Of a stretch of DNA of 64,000 nucleotides, positions 17,950 through 27,462 are shown piece by piece (position 1 is the first letter of the stretch; each line of letters opens with the position of its first letter). The notes beneath the pieces were generated by a model, which was given only the letters and a program-made list of their open reading frames with translations, made no database searches and was not told the DNA's origin. Source of the DNA: Blastopirellula sp. J2-11. Lineage in GTDB: Bacteria > Planctomycetota > Planctomycetia > Pirellulales > Pirellulaceae. A program made the position numbers and the translations under genes. Location of the stretch: the NCBI RefSeq assembly GCF_024584705.1, contig NZ_CP097384.1, positions 5,766,001 through 5,830,000 of the forward strand, in the 5' to 3' direction.

Positions 17950-18672
17950 ATGTCACATCGATTCTTTTTAGAAGCGCCGATTACGGGAGATACCGTGGAA
18001 ATCGACGGTCCCGAAGCCCACCATCTTTTGCACGTCATGCGAGCAAAAATTGGCGCTCAGGTCACGCTGTTCGATGATAGCGGCGCTCAATTCGCCGCCG
18101 AAATCATCGCTGTTGGCCGCAAATCGGCGACTGCCAGAGTTATCGCACGCCAAGAGGTGAGCCGTGAACTGCCGATCGCGCTGACAATCGCGGCCGCTCT
18201 GCCGAAGGGGGATCGCCTGCGGTGGCTGGTCGAAAAATGCGTCGAGCTGGGAGTGACCGAACTGACGCCGCTAGAAACCGAGCGGAGCGTTTCGCTGAAA
18301 AAAGAAAAGTCGCTCGACAAGCTCCGCGGCTATGTGATCGACGCTAGCAAGCAATGCGAGCGCAACCGCTTGATGCGAATCGCCGATTCAGCCGCGCTGC
18401 CGGCGTTTTGGAGTCATGCACCATCTAGTGCGCTGCGCCTGATCGCCGATCCCAACGCCAGCGAATCGGTCGCCGACTTGTTGCCGGCCGAGCCAACCGA
18501 TGTCGTTGTCGCCATTGGACCGGAAGGAGGCTTCTCGCCCGACGAGTATCAAGCCGCCCTGTCAGCCGGTTGGCGCGGGTTCCGATTAGGAAAGCGAATC
18601 TTGCGAATCGAAACGGCGGCGCTGGCGACAGCAGCCCTGATCGCCGCCCACTACGATCGATCTGGCGCCTAA
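17950..18672 (+). CDS. rsmE: 16S rRNA m3U1498 methyltransferase
   Basis: The product is 240 residues. The N-terminal PUA-like domain includes EAHHLLHVMRAKIGAQVTLFD. The C-terminal SPOUT domain has the trefoil-knot motifs VAIGPEGGFSPDEY and RLGKRILRIETAALAT, which form the SAM site. It methylates U1498 of 16S rRNA in the assembled small subunit. Typical family length. Confidence 0.95.
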   Translation: MSHRFFLEAPITGDTVEIDGPEAHHLLHVMRAKIGAQVTLFDDSGAQFAAEIIAVGRKSATARVIARQEVSRELPIALTIAAALPKGDRLRWLVEKCVELGVTELTPLETERSVSLKKEKSLDKLRGYVIDASKQCERNRLMRIADSAALPAFWSHAPSSALRLIADPNASESVADLLPAEPTDVVVAIGPEGGFSPDEYQAALSAGWRGFRLGKRILRIETAALATAALIAAHYDRSGA

Positions 18673-19001
18673 TTCGATCCGATTCCTAGTCGGCCAATCG
18701 CCCGATGTAGAAAATGTCGCAATGGCTGCTGGGGCGGCAACTCTTGGGGAAGCGGAGCGGAGCCAGCTGGCGTCGGCTGCTGGCGCAGCGCCGCTACATA
18801 CTGTCGCGTCGTTTCTTCGCCGCACGACAGTCCCAGACGCTGCTTCAGGTGATAGAGATCGATTGCGTGGCGATCCAAGCTTGCCCCCCAAGGAATCGCG
18901 AGCGTCTGTAACCATTAACAGACGCGGCAATCCCTAGGTATCGACGCGGCACGGCGGATCCAATGAGCCAAACGACAGCGCCCGATGCGACGCCCTTACA
19001 G
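18673..19001. other. intergenic region with a possible gene remnant
   Basis: There is no start-to-stop gene with family support. A minus-strand frame of about 80 codons (about 18669-18911) reads smoothly (DRHAIDLYHLKQRLGLSCGEE..., then a Pro/Gln-rich stretch) but lacks an ATG or GTG start and a Shine-Dalgarno. It may be the 3' end of a decayed gene. No terminator for rsmE is visible. Confidence 0.35.
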
Positions 19002-20852
19002 CTACTCAGCGGGAGCCAGATACGGAGGCGACTGTCGCGGCCCGCAGTTGGCGACCCGTTTTTGATACGTCGCCAGGTCGAACTTGTCGGCCGTCAGCAC
19101 GATATTGTTGGTCTGCTGCACCGTCTCGGCTTTGGTGCTGTTGTAACGTAGCGGCGGAGTCGCCGCGTCGCGGCAGACCAACACATTTTTCCGCACGAAC
19201 ATCTCTTCGGCCTTATGAAACCGGAGCGGCGATTTGTCGATGTTGTAGATCAAATTGTTTTCGATCGTGATCTGATCGCTCCCTTCGTCCAGAAACATCC
19301 CGTTCGATTCGGCGCGGCCGGCGTTCAGCGGGATGTCGTGGATGTGATTCTCGGCCAAACGTGTTCCCGGTTGTCGTCCCAACGTATAGATGCCGCCGCC
19401 GTCGCTCAGTCGTTGCATCACATGATGAATGTGATTCGTCGCGACCACGTTCTTTTCGACCGGTGTCGGCGTCGGATTCCAGAGCCAGCCGACTGAAACG
19501 CCGGAGTAAGGCAAGTCGGTAATCTCGTTATGGGTAACTTGGGTCTCCGCTGCGAAGGCGACCCACACGCCGATCGAACCAAAAAACTGTCGTCCGCAGC
19601 GCCGCACCACGCAGTCAGTCACCGCATTGCCGCGCGCAATCTGCTGCGGCGCCGCCTCGCTCCACAGTTTGCCATCGACGCGACGTGTACGGTCTTCCCC
19701 AATGTTGACGCCGTTGCCGCTGACGTCTTCCACGACGCAGCGCTCGATGCGGCAGTTCTTGGTGCGCGAGCCGAGCCACGCGCCGGAGCAACCGAGGTTA
19801 GCGATCCGCCCATCTACAATCGCGCAATCTTCCGCCAACTCCAACAAAATCGCCGCCGGCATGATGCCTCGCGATTTGGAGCGGGGAGAGGAGTCGCGCG
19901 CTTCATGCATGGTCGCTTGCGACGATGCGTATCCTTCCGGCGGCAGCATCCAAGCAGCGTGCTGAAATTCGATTCCCTCAAAACGAACGCCGCGAACCGG
20001 CGAATCTTCCGTTCCGCGAACAACTAGCAATTGTTCGGCCAACGGCGCAAAGACGCGAGTATTCTCCGGCGTCTCTCCTTCACGCGGCAGATAAGTGAGC
20101 GTGCCTGACACCTCGTCCAAATACCATTCGCCAGGCGCGTCGAGCAAGTCGGGATGATTTTCGAGATAGAAGCGGGGATGCGGTTCAAAGTTGTCGATCG
20201 CGTAATGGGCCGCATTGGGTCCAATCGGAAACTGCGTCTTCAGCGTGTGCGTCGCCGCGTCGATCGACGCGATATTGATCCGCGACATCGACCAATCGTG
20301 CAGAAACACCAACTCGGCGCCGACGGCTTCGAGCGGCACTTCGCCTGCGTTGAAAGTAAAACCGCTGCGACGATCGGGCAGCGACTTTTCGATCCGCAGA
20401 TAACCTTCGTTGGGATGGCGCGCCCGGGTGGCCGGCGCACTGCTGACAAAGAGTTCACGAAAACGCCAATCGCCGCTTTTGACTTCCGCGATCTCCGTCG
20501 TCCAGGCGCCGTCGCCCGCGACTTTCCAACCGGTGATTTCTCGTCCGCCGCTGATGCTCGGTTTGGCGCCTGGGGCGGCGCGAAACGTAAGCGTTCCTGC
20601 CGTCGGCAAATGTTGCGGCCCCAACTCAATCGGCCGCTCGATCGCATAAACGCCGTCATGCAGGATCACCTGCGTATCGCCGGCGTACTGCGATTGCTGC
20701 AATTTGGTCAGCACGGCGGAGAACGTTTTCAGCGGTGTGGCGACTGTGCCTGCGGCGATATCATCACCGTTGGGGGCAAGATGGATTTCGGCGGCGGCGA
20801 TCGTCGAAACGGCTATGCACAACGCGACGAAGAGCGAGCAAACGGATTTCAT
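19002..20852 (-). CDS. secreted right-handed beta-helix protein
   Basis: The product is 616 residues from ATG 20852 (MKSVCSLFVALCIAVSTIAAAEIHLAPNGDD), with a Sec signal peptide. The segment HLAPNGDDIAAGTVATPLKTFSAVL is the usual entry strand of pectate-lyase-like beta-helix proteins. The second half shows parallel beta-helix repeats (NCRIERCVVEDVSGNGVNIGE, TQVTHNEITDLPYSGVSVGW, ENHIHDIPLNAGRAESNGMF, ITIENNLIYNID). The family includes polysaccharide lyases and glycoside hydrolases; no specific catalytic set was identified. Marine planctomycetes carry many such proteins for algal-polysaccharide use. A carbohydrate-active role is inference. Confidence 0.82.
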   Translation of the reverse strand: MKSVCSLFVALCIAVSTIAAAEIHLAPNGDDIAAGTVATPLKTFSAVLTKLQQSQYAGDTQVILHDGVYAIERPIELGPQHLPTAGTLTFRAAPGAKPSISGGREITGWKVAGDGAWTTEIAEVKSGDWRFRELFVSSAPATRARHPNEGYLRIEKSLPDRRSGFTFNAGEVPLEAVGAELVFLHDWSMSRINIASIDAATHTLKTQFPIGPNAAHYAIDNFEPHPRFYLENHPDLLDAPGEWYLDEVSGTLTYLPREGETPENTRVFAPLAEQLLVVRGTEDSPVRGVRFEGIEFQHAAWMLPPEGYASSQATMHEARDSSPRSKSRGIMPAAILLELAEDCAIVDGRIANLGCSGAWLGSRTKNCRIERCVVEDVSGNGVNIGEDRTRRVDGKLWSEAAPQQIARGNAVTDCVVRRCGRQFFGSIGVWVAFAAETQVTHNEITDLPYSGVSVGWLWNPTPTPVEKNVVATNHIHHVMQRLSDGGGIYTLGRQPGTRLAENHIHDIPLNAGRAESNGMFLDEGSDQITIENNLIYNIDKSPLRFHKAEEMFVRKNVLVCRDAATPPLRYNSTKAETVQQTNNIVLTADKFDLATYQKRVANCGPRQSPPYLAPAE

Positions 20853-20957
20853 CGGCGGGAACTCGGTAGGTGTATTGCGGCGGGAAACATGCAAGGCAGG
20901 ACCCGCATTCTAACACCAATCGCCGACTGCTCCAAAAAAAACGGCGAGCCGTCTACG

Positions 20958-21404
20958 CTAGATATAAAACATATCTTCGACGGTGCTGCCGGCTTTCTCG
21001 GCCATGTCGGCCAAGGTCGCGGCCGAGAGAATCTCGCGTTGGGCGGTCGCCGCTTCACAACAGAGCGCCTTCAGCGCCGCCGCAGCTGCGGTCGGCTTTT
21101 GCAGCGCGCCGCAAGGTTGATCGCTGTCCCCTTCGATCACGCGGTGGATGTCATAGATCGAGATCTCGCTGGGATCGCGGGCCAAGCGATAGCCGCCGGT
21201 TGCGCCGCGGGTGCTTTGCACCATGCCGGCGCCTTTGAGCTGCAGCAAGATCTGCGTCAGAAAATGAGCCGGAATGCTGTGCGTCGCCGCCAACTCGCGC
21301 ACGCGGACAGGGTCGCCCGAGTCGTAGAGCGCCGCCAATTCGATCATGGCGACGCAAGCGTATTCGGTTTTGGCGGAGATATTCAAAACGGTTCCGGCGG
21401 CCAT
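20958..21404 (-). CDS. Rrf2-family transcriptional regulator
   Basis: The product is 148 residues from ATG 21404 (MAAGTVLNISAKTEYACVAMIEL). The winged helix includes VRELAATHSIPAHFLTQILLQLKGAGMVQSTRGATGGYRLAR, the Rrf2 signature. Cys residues after DQPCGALQ... do not match the IscR [2Fe-2S] spacing, so it resembles CymR-type sulfur regulators more than iron-sulfur ones. It lies 32 bases downstream of cysH on the same strand, and a palindrome overlaps the cysH promoter, which suggests control of sulfur assimilation. Confidence 0.9.
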   Translation of the reverse strand: MAAGTVLNISAKTEYACVAMIELAALYDSGDPVRVRELAATHSIPAHFLTQILLQLKGAGMVQSTRGATGGYRLARDPSEISIYDIHRVIEGDSDQPCGALQKPTAAAAALKALCCEAATAQREILSAATLADMAEKAGSTVEDMFYI

Positions 21405-21436
21405 GCCGCCGCCTATCAATGACGCTGGTGCGCCCG

Positions 21437-22264
21437 TTACTTGTTCGTATCGTCGTCTAGCGTGTGCAGACCGCACTCGGTCTTTTCGGTTCCGCTCCAA
21501 CGACCGGCGCGTTCATCTTCGCCGGCGGCGACGGCCCGTGTGCAGGGCCAGCAACCGATGCTGGTGTAGCCTTGGTCATGCAGCGGGTTGTAGGGAATGT
21601 CGTGCTCGGTGATCATTCGCCAGACCCACGCTTTGTCGACATTGGCCAGCGGATTGATTTTGGCCAGGCCGAATTTTTTATCCCAACCAACGATCGGCGC
21701 TCTCGCGCGATCGGGGCTTTGATCGCGGCGGATCGCGCTGATCCACGCATGCTTCCCTTCAGCGCCACGTTTGAGCACGGTGATCTTGCGATCAAAGCAG
21801 CACTGCGTGGGGTTCGTCTTGTAGAGGGGCAGCCCGCCGGTTTGCGCTTCGTACTCTTCGACGCTCAGCTCGGGCTTCAGCAGTTCGACTTCGATCCCCA
21901 GTTTCTCGGCGATGCGATCGCGCAGATCGAGCGTCTCTTGAAACTGATAACCGGTGTCGAGATTAAAGACCGGCGTCTCGGGAGCAATCTGCGAGAGCAT
22001 GTAGAGAATCGTGCAGCCTTCAGGGCCGAACGCGGTTCCCATGGTCAGCTTCGAGCCAAATCGCTCGGCCGCCCAGGCAATAATTTCTTCCGGCGAGGCC
22101 GATTCCAACTCTTCACTTTTGGCGGCTAATTCGGCCAAAAGCTCATCGGTCGGCTCTAATTTTCCGGTTTCGGTCAGCACTTGCGTCTTCATGGCCGGCT
22201 TCAAAATATCGGAAAGTCGTTTTCTAACAATGGTTTGCGATGATTTGACGACTGCTTTCGTCAC
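21437..22264 (-). CDS. cysH: adenylyl-sulfate reductase, iron-sulfur type
   Basis: The product is 275 residues with a GTG start and GGAG about 10 bases upstream. The PP-loop-like fold is visible (TMGTAFGPEGCTILYMLSQ, FNLDTGYQFQETLDLRD). The [4Fe-4S] ligands Cys145-Cys146 (TQCCFDRK) and Cys228-x2-Cys231 (GCWPCTR) are present, as is the catalytic Cys254 in ECGLH. The CC...CxxC set marks APS-reducing enzymes rather than enteric PAPS reductase. It reduces activated sulfate to sulfite. It is first in an operon with the Rrf2 regulator. Confidence 0.95.
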   Translation of the reverse strand: MTKAVVKSSQTIVRKRLSDILKPAMKTQVLTETGKLEPTDELLAELAAKSEELESASPEEIIAWAAERFGSKLTMGTAFGPEGCTILYMLSQIAPETPVFNLDTGYQFQETLDLRDRIAEKLGIEVELLKPELSVEEYEAQTGGLPLYKTNPTQCCFDRKITVLKRGAEGKHAWISAIRRDQSPDRARAPIVGWDKKFGLAKINPLANVDKAWVWRMITEHDIPYNPLHDQGYTSIGCWPCTRAVAAGEDERAGRWSGTEKTECGLHTLDDDTNK

Positions 22265-22299
22265 GATGAGGACTCCACTTCCGTGCTGAGTTCATTTCA

Positions 22300-22328
22300 A
22301 TCTAAACCATGTTGACCAACTTAGTCAA
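22300..22328 (-). promoter_or_regulatory. cysH promoter with palindromic operator
   Basis: Read on the minus strand, -35 TTGACT (22328-22323), a 17-base spacer and a weaker -10 TTAGAT (22305-22300) place transcription start about 30 bases before the GTG. The -35 is inside the palindrome TTGACCAACTTAGTCAA (22312-22328), in which 7 of 8 half-site positions pair. This is the expected place for Rrf2/CymR-type repression. Confidence 0.7.
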
Positions 22329-22420
22329 CAATCCCTCCGATGCCAGAACATTTCATCGGTTACAGCAGGGGTCGAACTTCAGATTGGAACGATTTTGTCG
22401 ATATTGCGACAAAAACCGCC

Positions 22421-24058
22421 CTAATGAGGGGCAAGATCTAACGAGTCGACCATCGACAGCAAGGCGCTGGCGACGTGCGACTCTTCGTCAATCGCCAGAT
22501 CGGCGCCAGAGGAGAGGAGGCGCGCACGCGTCTCGAGATAGCGACAGCGGGCCATGATCGTCGCACTCTTGTTTAACCGGCGAATCATTCGGACGATCGC
22601 GACCGCCGCTTCGTCACTGGGAACCGAGACGAGCACCAGCTGCGCGCGATCGACTTCGGCCTGCTGCAGCGTCTTCAGCTTCGTCGCATCGCCGGTCACG
22701 GTGCGAAAACCGAGTTGCTCCAGCGGATAGGTGTTCACGGCGTTCATATCCACAAAGCAAACCGAGATTCCCATCATCTCAAACCGCGACGCGACCTGCT
22801 TGGCGATCGGACCGACGCCGATCACCACCGCCTCTTTCACGTCTGACGGAGGTCGCTTCAGCTTCTTCACATGGCGAACCACTTCGGCCAGATGATCGCC
22901 GACCGCCCGAATTCCGTATCCGATCATCGCCGGCGTCAGCAGCAGCGTCGCAATCGCTAACACCAGCATTTGGTTGTACTGGGCGGCGTTGATCAGGTCG
23001 AGCCGCATCCCTTCGGACAGCAGCAAGAAGCTCAATTCGCCCACCTGAGCCAGTCCCAGACCAAAGCAGAAAGCGACCGGCCAGCGCACGCCGACAGCAC
23101 GCAGCGCGACGGCGCCGCCAAGCGTCTTGAGCGCCAAGATCACCGGTAGACCGATCAAGACCAACCATGGATCTTGCATCGCTTCTTGGATGTGGAGCAA
23201 ACCGCCGAGCGAGATAAAGAAAATCGCCGCGAACGTTTCGCGAAACGGCAAAATCAACGCGTCGACCTGCTGCGTCAGTCGGTTGCCAGACAGGATCAAT
23301 CCGGCGGCGAACGCCCCCAGTGCGGCCGGCAAACCAAGCTCATGCGCGAGAAAGCACATCCCGCCCAACACGGCCAGCGCGAACAGCACCAACAGTTCGC
23401 GACTGCGTAGCCGCTGTAAAACCGGGACGCCGATCCGCTGCACAATCAGGCCAGAAATCGGGATAATCGCCAGGAACATCAGCGAATAAAGGCCCAGCTT
23501 CAGCAGATCCAGCGAGGATTTTTCGCTCGCCCCCGCCAACAACGGCGCCATCAGCATCAGCGGGACGATCGCCATGTCTTGAAAGATGAGGACGCTGATC
23601 GAGGAGACGCCGGCCGCGGTCGATTGCACGCCCCCCTCTTTCAGTGCGCGAAACACCAGCACCGTCGAGCTGAGCGCAATCGCCGAGCCCAGCAAAATCG
23701 CCGCCGGCCAATCCAAACCGAGCGCGCGGATCAGCAGCGCCGACGGGATCGAGACCAACAGCAACTGCGTCGGACCGCCCACCAGCAGGCGAAACGCGAA
23801 CTCCTGGACCTCGTCGAGCGAGATTTCCATCCCGATCGAAAAGAGCAGAAACAGCGCCCCGATTTCGGCCAAATGGGCCAGTACTTCGCTTTCGCTCGTA
23901 AAAAACCCCAGTCCGCCGCTGCCGCAGATCGCGCCGATCATCAGATAGCCGACCAAGGACGAAATCTGAAAACGGCGGCAAACGGCGCCAGAGATGGCGC
24001 CGGCCGTCAGAATCACAATCAGGTCGAGAACGACTTGTTCTACGGTCGTCGGTTGCAT
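22421..24058 (-). CDS. CPA2 monovalent cation:proton antiporter, KefB-like
   Basis: The product is 545 residues from ATG 24058 (MQPTTVEQVVLDLI). About 11-12 membrane segments span residues 5-385, with CPA2 motifs such as FLLFSIGMEISLDEV, LGSAIALSSTVLV and LGAFAAGLILSGN. After a short linker comes an RCK/TrkA-N Rossmann domain (VVIGVGPIAKQVASRFEMMG ... VTGDATKLKTLQQAEVDRA). It exchanges K+ or Na+ for protons under nucleotide control. There is no KefF/KefG partner nearby. A single-gene unit. Confidence 0.92.
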   Translation of the reverse strand: MQPTTVEQVVLDLIVILTAGAISGAVCRRFQISSLVGYLMIGAICGSGGLGFFTSESEVLAHLAEIGALFLLFSIGMEISLDEVQEFAFRLLVGGPTQLLLVSIPSALLIRALGLDWPAAILLGSAIALSSTVLVFRALKEGGVQSTAAGVSSISVLIFQDMAIVPLMLMAPLLAGASEKSSLDLLKLGLYSLMFLAIIPISGLIVQRIGVPVLQRLRSRELLVLFALAVLGGMCFLAHELGLPAALGAFAAGLILSGNRLTQQVDALILPFRETFAAIFFISLGGLLHIQEAMQDPWLVLIGLPVILALKTLGGAVALRAVGVRWPVAFCFGLGLAQVGELSFLLLSEGMRLDLINAAQYNQMLVLAIATLLLTPAMIGYGIRAVGDHLAEVVRHVKKLKRPPSDVKEAVVIGVGPIAKQVASRFEMMGISVCFVDMNAVNTYPLEQLGFRTVTGDATKLKTLQQAEVDRAQLVLVSVPSDEAAVAIVRMIRRLNKSATIMARCRYLETRARLLSSGADLAIDEESHVASALLSMVDSLDLAPH

Positions 24059-24242
24059 GCAAACTCCCCGAGGTCTATCCGTCGCTAATGTAGCATCCAC
24101 GCCGAAAAAAAAAGGGGGGCGTCGTACAGGCGCAAAGTCGGCGCACTCCCGCGACAGGCAAGTTGTGATCGCGCCGAATAGGCTTTAAACTGAGCCGCCG
24201 GAATACTTAGCGACTTTCCCTGCATGCAAAGCAAAGATTCTG

Positions 24243-25736
24243 ATGGCGACAAAAACCTATTTGGCGATCGATATCGGCGCATCGAGCGGCCGTGTTCTCG
24301 GTGGTATTTTCGACGGCGAACGTCTCCGCCTTGAAGAGCTTCACCGGTTTGATAACGGGCCTACGCACGCAGCCGGCGGCATGTACTGGGATTTACTGCT
24401 GCTCTGGAAAAACGTCCAAGAAGGGCTCAAAGCGGCCCAAGCCAAGTATGGTGATGACATCGTCAGCATGGGGGTCGACACCTGGGGAGTCGATTTCGCT
24501 TTTCTGGGAGACGACGGCGAGCTGCTCGGAAACCCGCGGCATTATCGGGATCCGCGGACCAAAGGAATTTTTACCGATGCGTTTGAAATCGCGTCGCGCG
24601 AACAGATTTTCACCGAGACTGGGCTGCAATTTCTCGAGTTCAACTCCCTTTACCAGTTGTATGCGATGCGTCGCAACGACAGCTCGATCTTGGAAGCGGC
24701 CGAAGATTTTTTGATGATGCCTGACATTTTTCATTGGCTGCTGACCGGCGAAAAAGGGAACGAAGTCACCAACGCCACCACGACGCAACTCTACAATCCG
24801 GTCACCAAAGATTGGTCGAAAAAGCTGATCGAGAAGTTTGGTCTCCCCAACGTCTTTCACGAGATCCTGCCGACCGGAACCAACCTTGGCAAGTTGCGCA
24901 GCGAAGTGATCGCCGCCACCGGCATCCGCTCGGCCGAAGTGATCTTGCCTGGCACGCATGATACGGCCAGCGCCGTCGCGGCAGTGCCGGCGACGCAATC
25001 GACCGGCAAGTCGCCCAACTGGTGCTATATCTCCAGCGGCACTTGGAGCCTGATGGGGGTCGAGACGACGCACCCGGTGATCAACGCCAAATGCGCCGAG
25101 TACAACTTCACCAACGAAGGGGGAATCGGCGGCACCACGCGACTGTTGAAAAACATCGGCGGGCTCTGGCTCGTGCAAGAATGTCGCCGCATCTGGAAAG
25201 AAGCAGGCCGCGAGTTCAGCTGGTCCGAACTAGTCCGCATGTCGGAAGCGGCGACTCCGCTCGCTTCACTCATCGATCCCGATCACGCGAGCTTCTCGGC
25301 GCCGGCCAACATGCCGCAGGCAATCCGCGACTTCTGCACGCGCACCGGACAGCAAGCGCCGCAAAGCGAAGGGGAAGTGATCCGCTGCGCCCTGGAAAGC
25401 CTGGCGATGCGTTACCGCATGGTCCATGGTTGGCTGCAAGAGCTGACCGGCGGACAGATCGACACCATCCATATCGTCGGCGGCGGAGCGCAAAATACGC
25501 TCCTCAGTCAGTTCGCCGCCGACTCTTGCAAATGCCGCGTAATCGCTGGCCCGACCGAAGCGACCGCCGTCGGCAATTTAATGACCCAGGCCGTATCGCT
25601 GGGCGATATCGGCAACCTGTGGGAAAGCCGCGAAGTCGTCCGCAACAGTTTTTCCGTGACCGAATATCAGCCCCGTAACACGACCGCGTGGGACGAAGCG
25701 TTCGGGCGATTCATGAACTTAATCAACAAGGTGTAA
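24243..25736 (+). CDS. rhaB: rhamnulokinase
   Basis: The product is 497 residues of the FGGY kinase family. Visible are the phosphate-1 loop AIDIGASSGRVLGG, MGVDTWGVDFAFLGDDG, YHYRDPRT-like HYRDPRTKG, LPGTHDTASAVAAVP and IHIVGGGAQNTLLSQFAADS. These match RhaB (L-rhamnulose to L-rhamnulose-1-phosphate). Neither rhaA nor rhaD is adjacent. Rhamnose is abundant in algal polysaccharides such as ulvan, and fits a marine planctomycete diet. Confidence 0.93.
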   Translation: MATKTYLAIDIGASSGRVLGGIFDGERLRLEELHRFDNGPTHAAGGMYWDLLLLWKNVQEGLKAAQAKYGDDIVSMGVDTWGVDFAFLGDDGELLGNPRHYRDPRTKGIFTDAFEIASREQIFTETGLQFLEFNSLYQLYAMRRNDSSILEAAEDFLMMPDIFHWLLTGEKGNEVTNATTTQLYNPVTKDWSKKLIEKFGLPNVFHEILPTGTNLGKLRSEVIAATGIRSAEVILPGTHDTASAVAAVPATQSTGKSPNWCYISSGTWSLMGVETTHPVINAKCAEYNFTNEGGIGGTTRLLKNIGGLWLVQECRRIWKEAGREFSWSELVRMSEAATPLASLIDPDHASFSAPANMPQAIRDFCTRTGQQAPQSEGEVIRCALESLAMRYRMVHGWLQELTGGQIDTIHIVGGGAQNTLLSQFAADSCKCRVIAGPTEATAVGNLMTQAVSLGDIGNLWESREVVRNSFSVTEYQPRNTTAWDEAFGRFMNLINKV

Positions 25737-26146
25737 AGTTGCCCATGGGGGGAATACGACGATCCTTTTCTTCGTAACCCGAAGCGCGAGTTTTGAAGTT
25801 GCGCTATTTGCAATTCGCGAACGATCGAACACGAAAAAAGGACGTTAATACGGCCAGAATCAACCGCAAATCGTCACACTAGCCCGCCAGCGCCAGCGAG
25901 GGAATAGAGTTGGCGATCCTTAGACGGATTGAAGTGGTGAGCCGTATTCCCTCGCTTGCGCTGCGGGCTAGTGTTCGATGGATTCGAAATAGTGAAACCT
26001 TAAAACTGGCGCTTCGGGCTACGAAGAAAAATAGGCGTCGGCGATTTCCATGCCGCAACTTCCCAACGAACTAGTAACGCCGCGACCGTTTTCGCATCGC
26101 ACGATCCAAAACTATTTATAAAAACTGCATCAGGAGCAAACAGACT
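25737..26146. repeat. composite palindromic element 2 (25768-26028) in rhaB/oxidoreductase gap
   Basis: The outer inverted repeats, 25768-25798 and 25999-26028 (TTCTTCGTAACCCGAAGCGC...), match the ends of element 1. The central palindrome is a different one: 25877-25906 with 25945-25973 (CACTAGCCCGCCAGCG... / ...CGCTGCGGGCTAGTG). The same frame thus carries different palindromic cargo. No gene is seen. Confidence 0.78.
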
Positions 26147-27190
26147 ATGATTCGCGTTGGCATCGTTGGAGTCGGTTTCATGGGCTGGATTCACTATCTG
26201 GCTTACCAAAAAGTTCGTTCGATGAAACTGGCCGCCGTCAGCTCGCGCGATCCCAAACGTCTCAAAGGGGACTGGCGCGGCATCAAAGGCAACTTTGGTC
26301 CTCCCGGCGCCAAGATCGATCTGAAGGGAGTCGCGACCTACTCGACCTACGAAGAGATGCTGGCCGACGATTCGATCGACATGGTCGACCTTTGTTTGCC
26401 CCCGGCGATTCATGCCGACTTCACCATTAAAGCCTTTGAAGCCGGCAAGCATGTCTTGGTCGAAAAGCCGATCGCCGTCTCGGCCGCGGACGCCAAACGG
26501 ATGGTCAAAGCGTCCCAGAAGTCGGGCAAGTTGCTGATGACGGCGCATTCGCTGCCGTTCTTTCCAGAGTACAACTTCGCGCTGAAAGCGGCCCGCAGCG
26601 GTCAATACGGCAAGCTGCTCGGCGGCAGTTTCAAACGGTCGATCTCTGATCCGACGTGGGTCGACGGCTTTTGGGACGCCGAGAAAGTAGGTGGCCCGAT
26701 GGTCGACCTGCAGATTCATGATTCGCATTGGATCCGCTTGCTGTTCGGCATGCCGACGGCCGTCACCAGCCAAGGCCGGATGCGCGGCGACGTGGTCGAA
26801 TATGTCAGCTCACAGTTCGAATTCGCCGACCGCAGCCTGGTCGTCAACTTGAACGCCGGCGTGATCGATCAACCCAGCCGCTCGTTCGCCCACGGCTTTG
26901 AAATTCACTTTGAAAAAGCGACGCTGCTGTTCGACTTCTGCGTGATCGACGACCAACCTGTCCTCTCGATGCCGCTGACAGTCATCCCGAAAAAGGGAAA
27001 ATCGAAGCAGCCGAAACTAGCCGGCGGCGATCCGGTCGAAGCGTTCATCGCCGAGATGAAAGAAGCGGCCACGTCCATCGAAACCGGCACGCCGTCCGAC
27101 ATCCTCTCTGGCGAAACCGCCGCCGACGCGCTGGTCCTCTGCCACAAACAAACCGAAGCGGTGGTCAAGGGACGCAAGGTGAAGATCTAG
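26147..27190 (+). CDS. Gfo/Idh/MocA-family oxidoreductase
   Basis: The product is 347 residues. The N-terminal Rossmann domain has IRVGIVGVGFMGWIHYLAY, and the nicotinamide-site motif is HVLVEKPIAVSA. The C-terminal alpha/beta dimer domain includes GGPMVDLQIHDSHWIRLLFG, with the catalytic-type Asp/His of the family. It oxidises or reduces sugars and cyclitols with NAD(P); the substrate is unknown. AGGAG lies 11 bases upstream of ATG. It follows rhaB on the same strand after a repeat element. Confidence 0.92.
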   Translation: MIRVGIVGVGFMGWIHYLAYQKVRSMKLAAVSSRDPKRLKGDWRGIKGNFGPPGAKIDLKGVATYSTYEEMLADDSIDMVDLCLPPAIHADFTIKAFEAGKHVLVEKPIAVSAADAKRMVKASQKSGKLLMTAHSLPFFPEYNFALKAARSGQYGKLLGGSFKRSISDPTWVDGFWDAEKVGGPMVDLQIHDSHWIRLLFGMPTAVTSQGRMRGDVVEYVSSQFEFADRSLVVNLNAGVIDQPSRSFAHGFEIHFEKATLLFDFCVIDDQPVLSMPLTVIPKKGKSKQPKLAGGDPVEAFIAEMKEAATSIETGTPSDILSGETAADALVLCHKQTEAVVKGRKVKI

Positions 27191-27199
27191 TTCCAACTG

Positions 27200-27462
27200 T
27201 AAACAGAGGCGCAATTTTGCAGTTCACGAACGAGCAAGTACGGATAAAGGACGGTGAGATATGGCGTCCCTGTATCGACATCAGCCGCACGGCGTTAGCC
27301 GCGGTTGCTTGTCTTCCTTTTCCGTCGTCAATGAGTTCCTGTCAGAAACCGCGGCTAACGCCGTGCGGCTGATTCTGTGAGAGAAGCCGGAGCGAGGTGC
27401 GACGATTGGTTCACTTGATTCGAAAAATCGCAACGCCAAAACTCGCACCTCGGGCTACGAGT
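27200..27462. repeat. composite palindromic element 3
   Basis: The central perfect 27-bp inverted repeat (27280-27306 with 27347-27373) is the same sequence as in element 1, and the loop is also similar (TTCCTGTCAG). The right outer end (27430-27460) matches the outer repeat of elements 1 and 2; the left outer end (from about 27209) is decayed. It fills the gap before the VOC gene. Confidence 0.78.

Noticed and set aside
20154-21422. 422-codon plus-strand frame opposite the beta-helix and Rrf2 genes
   Set aside because: It spans two well-supported minus-strand genes and their gap, and has no domain.
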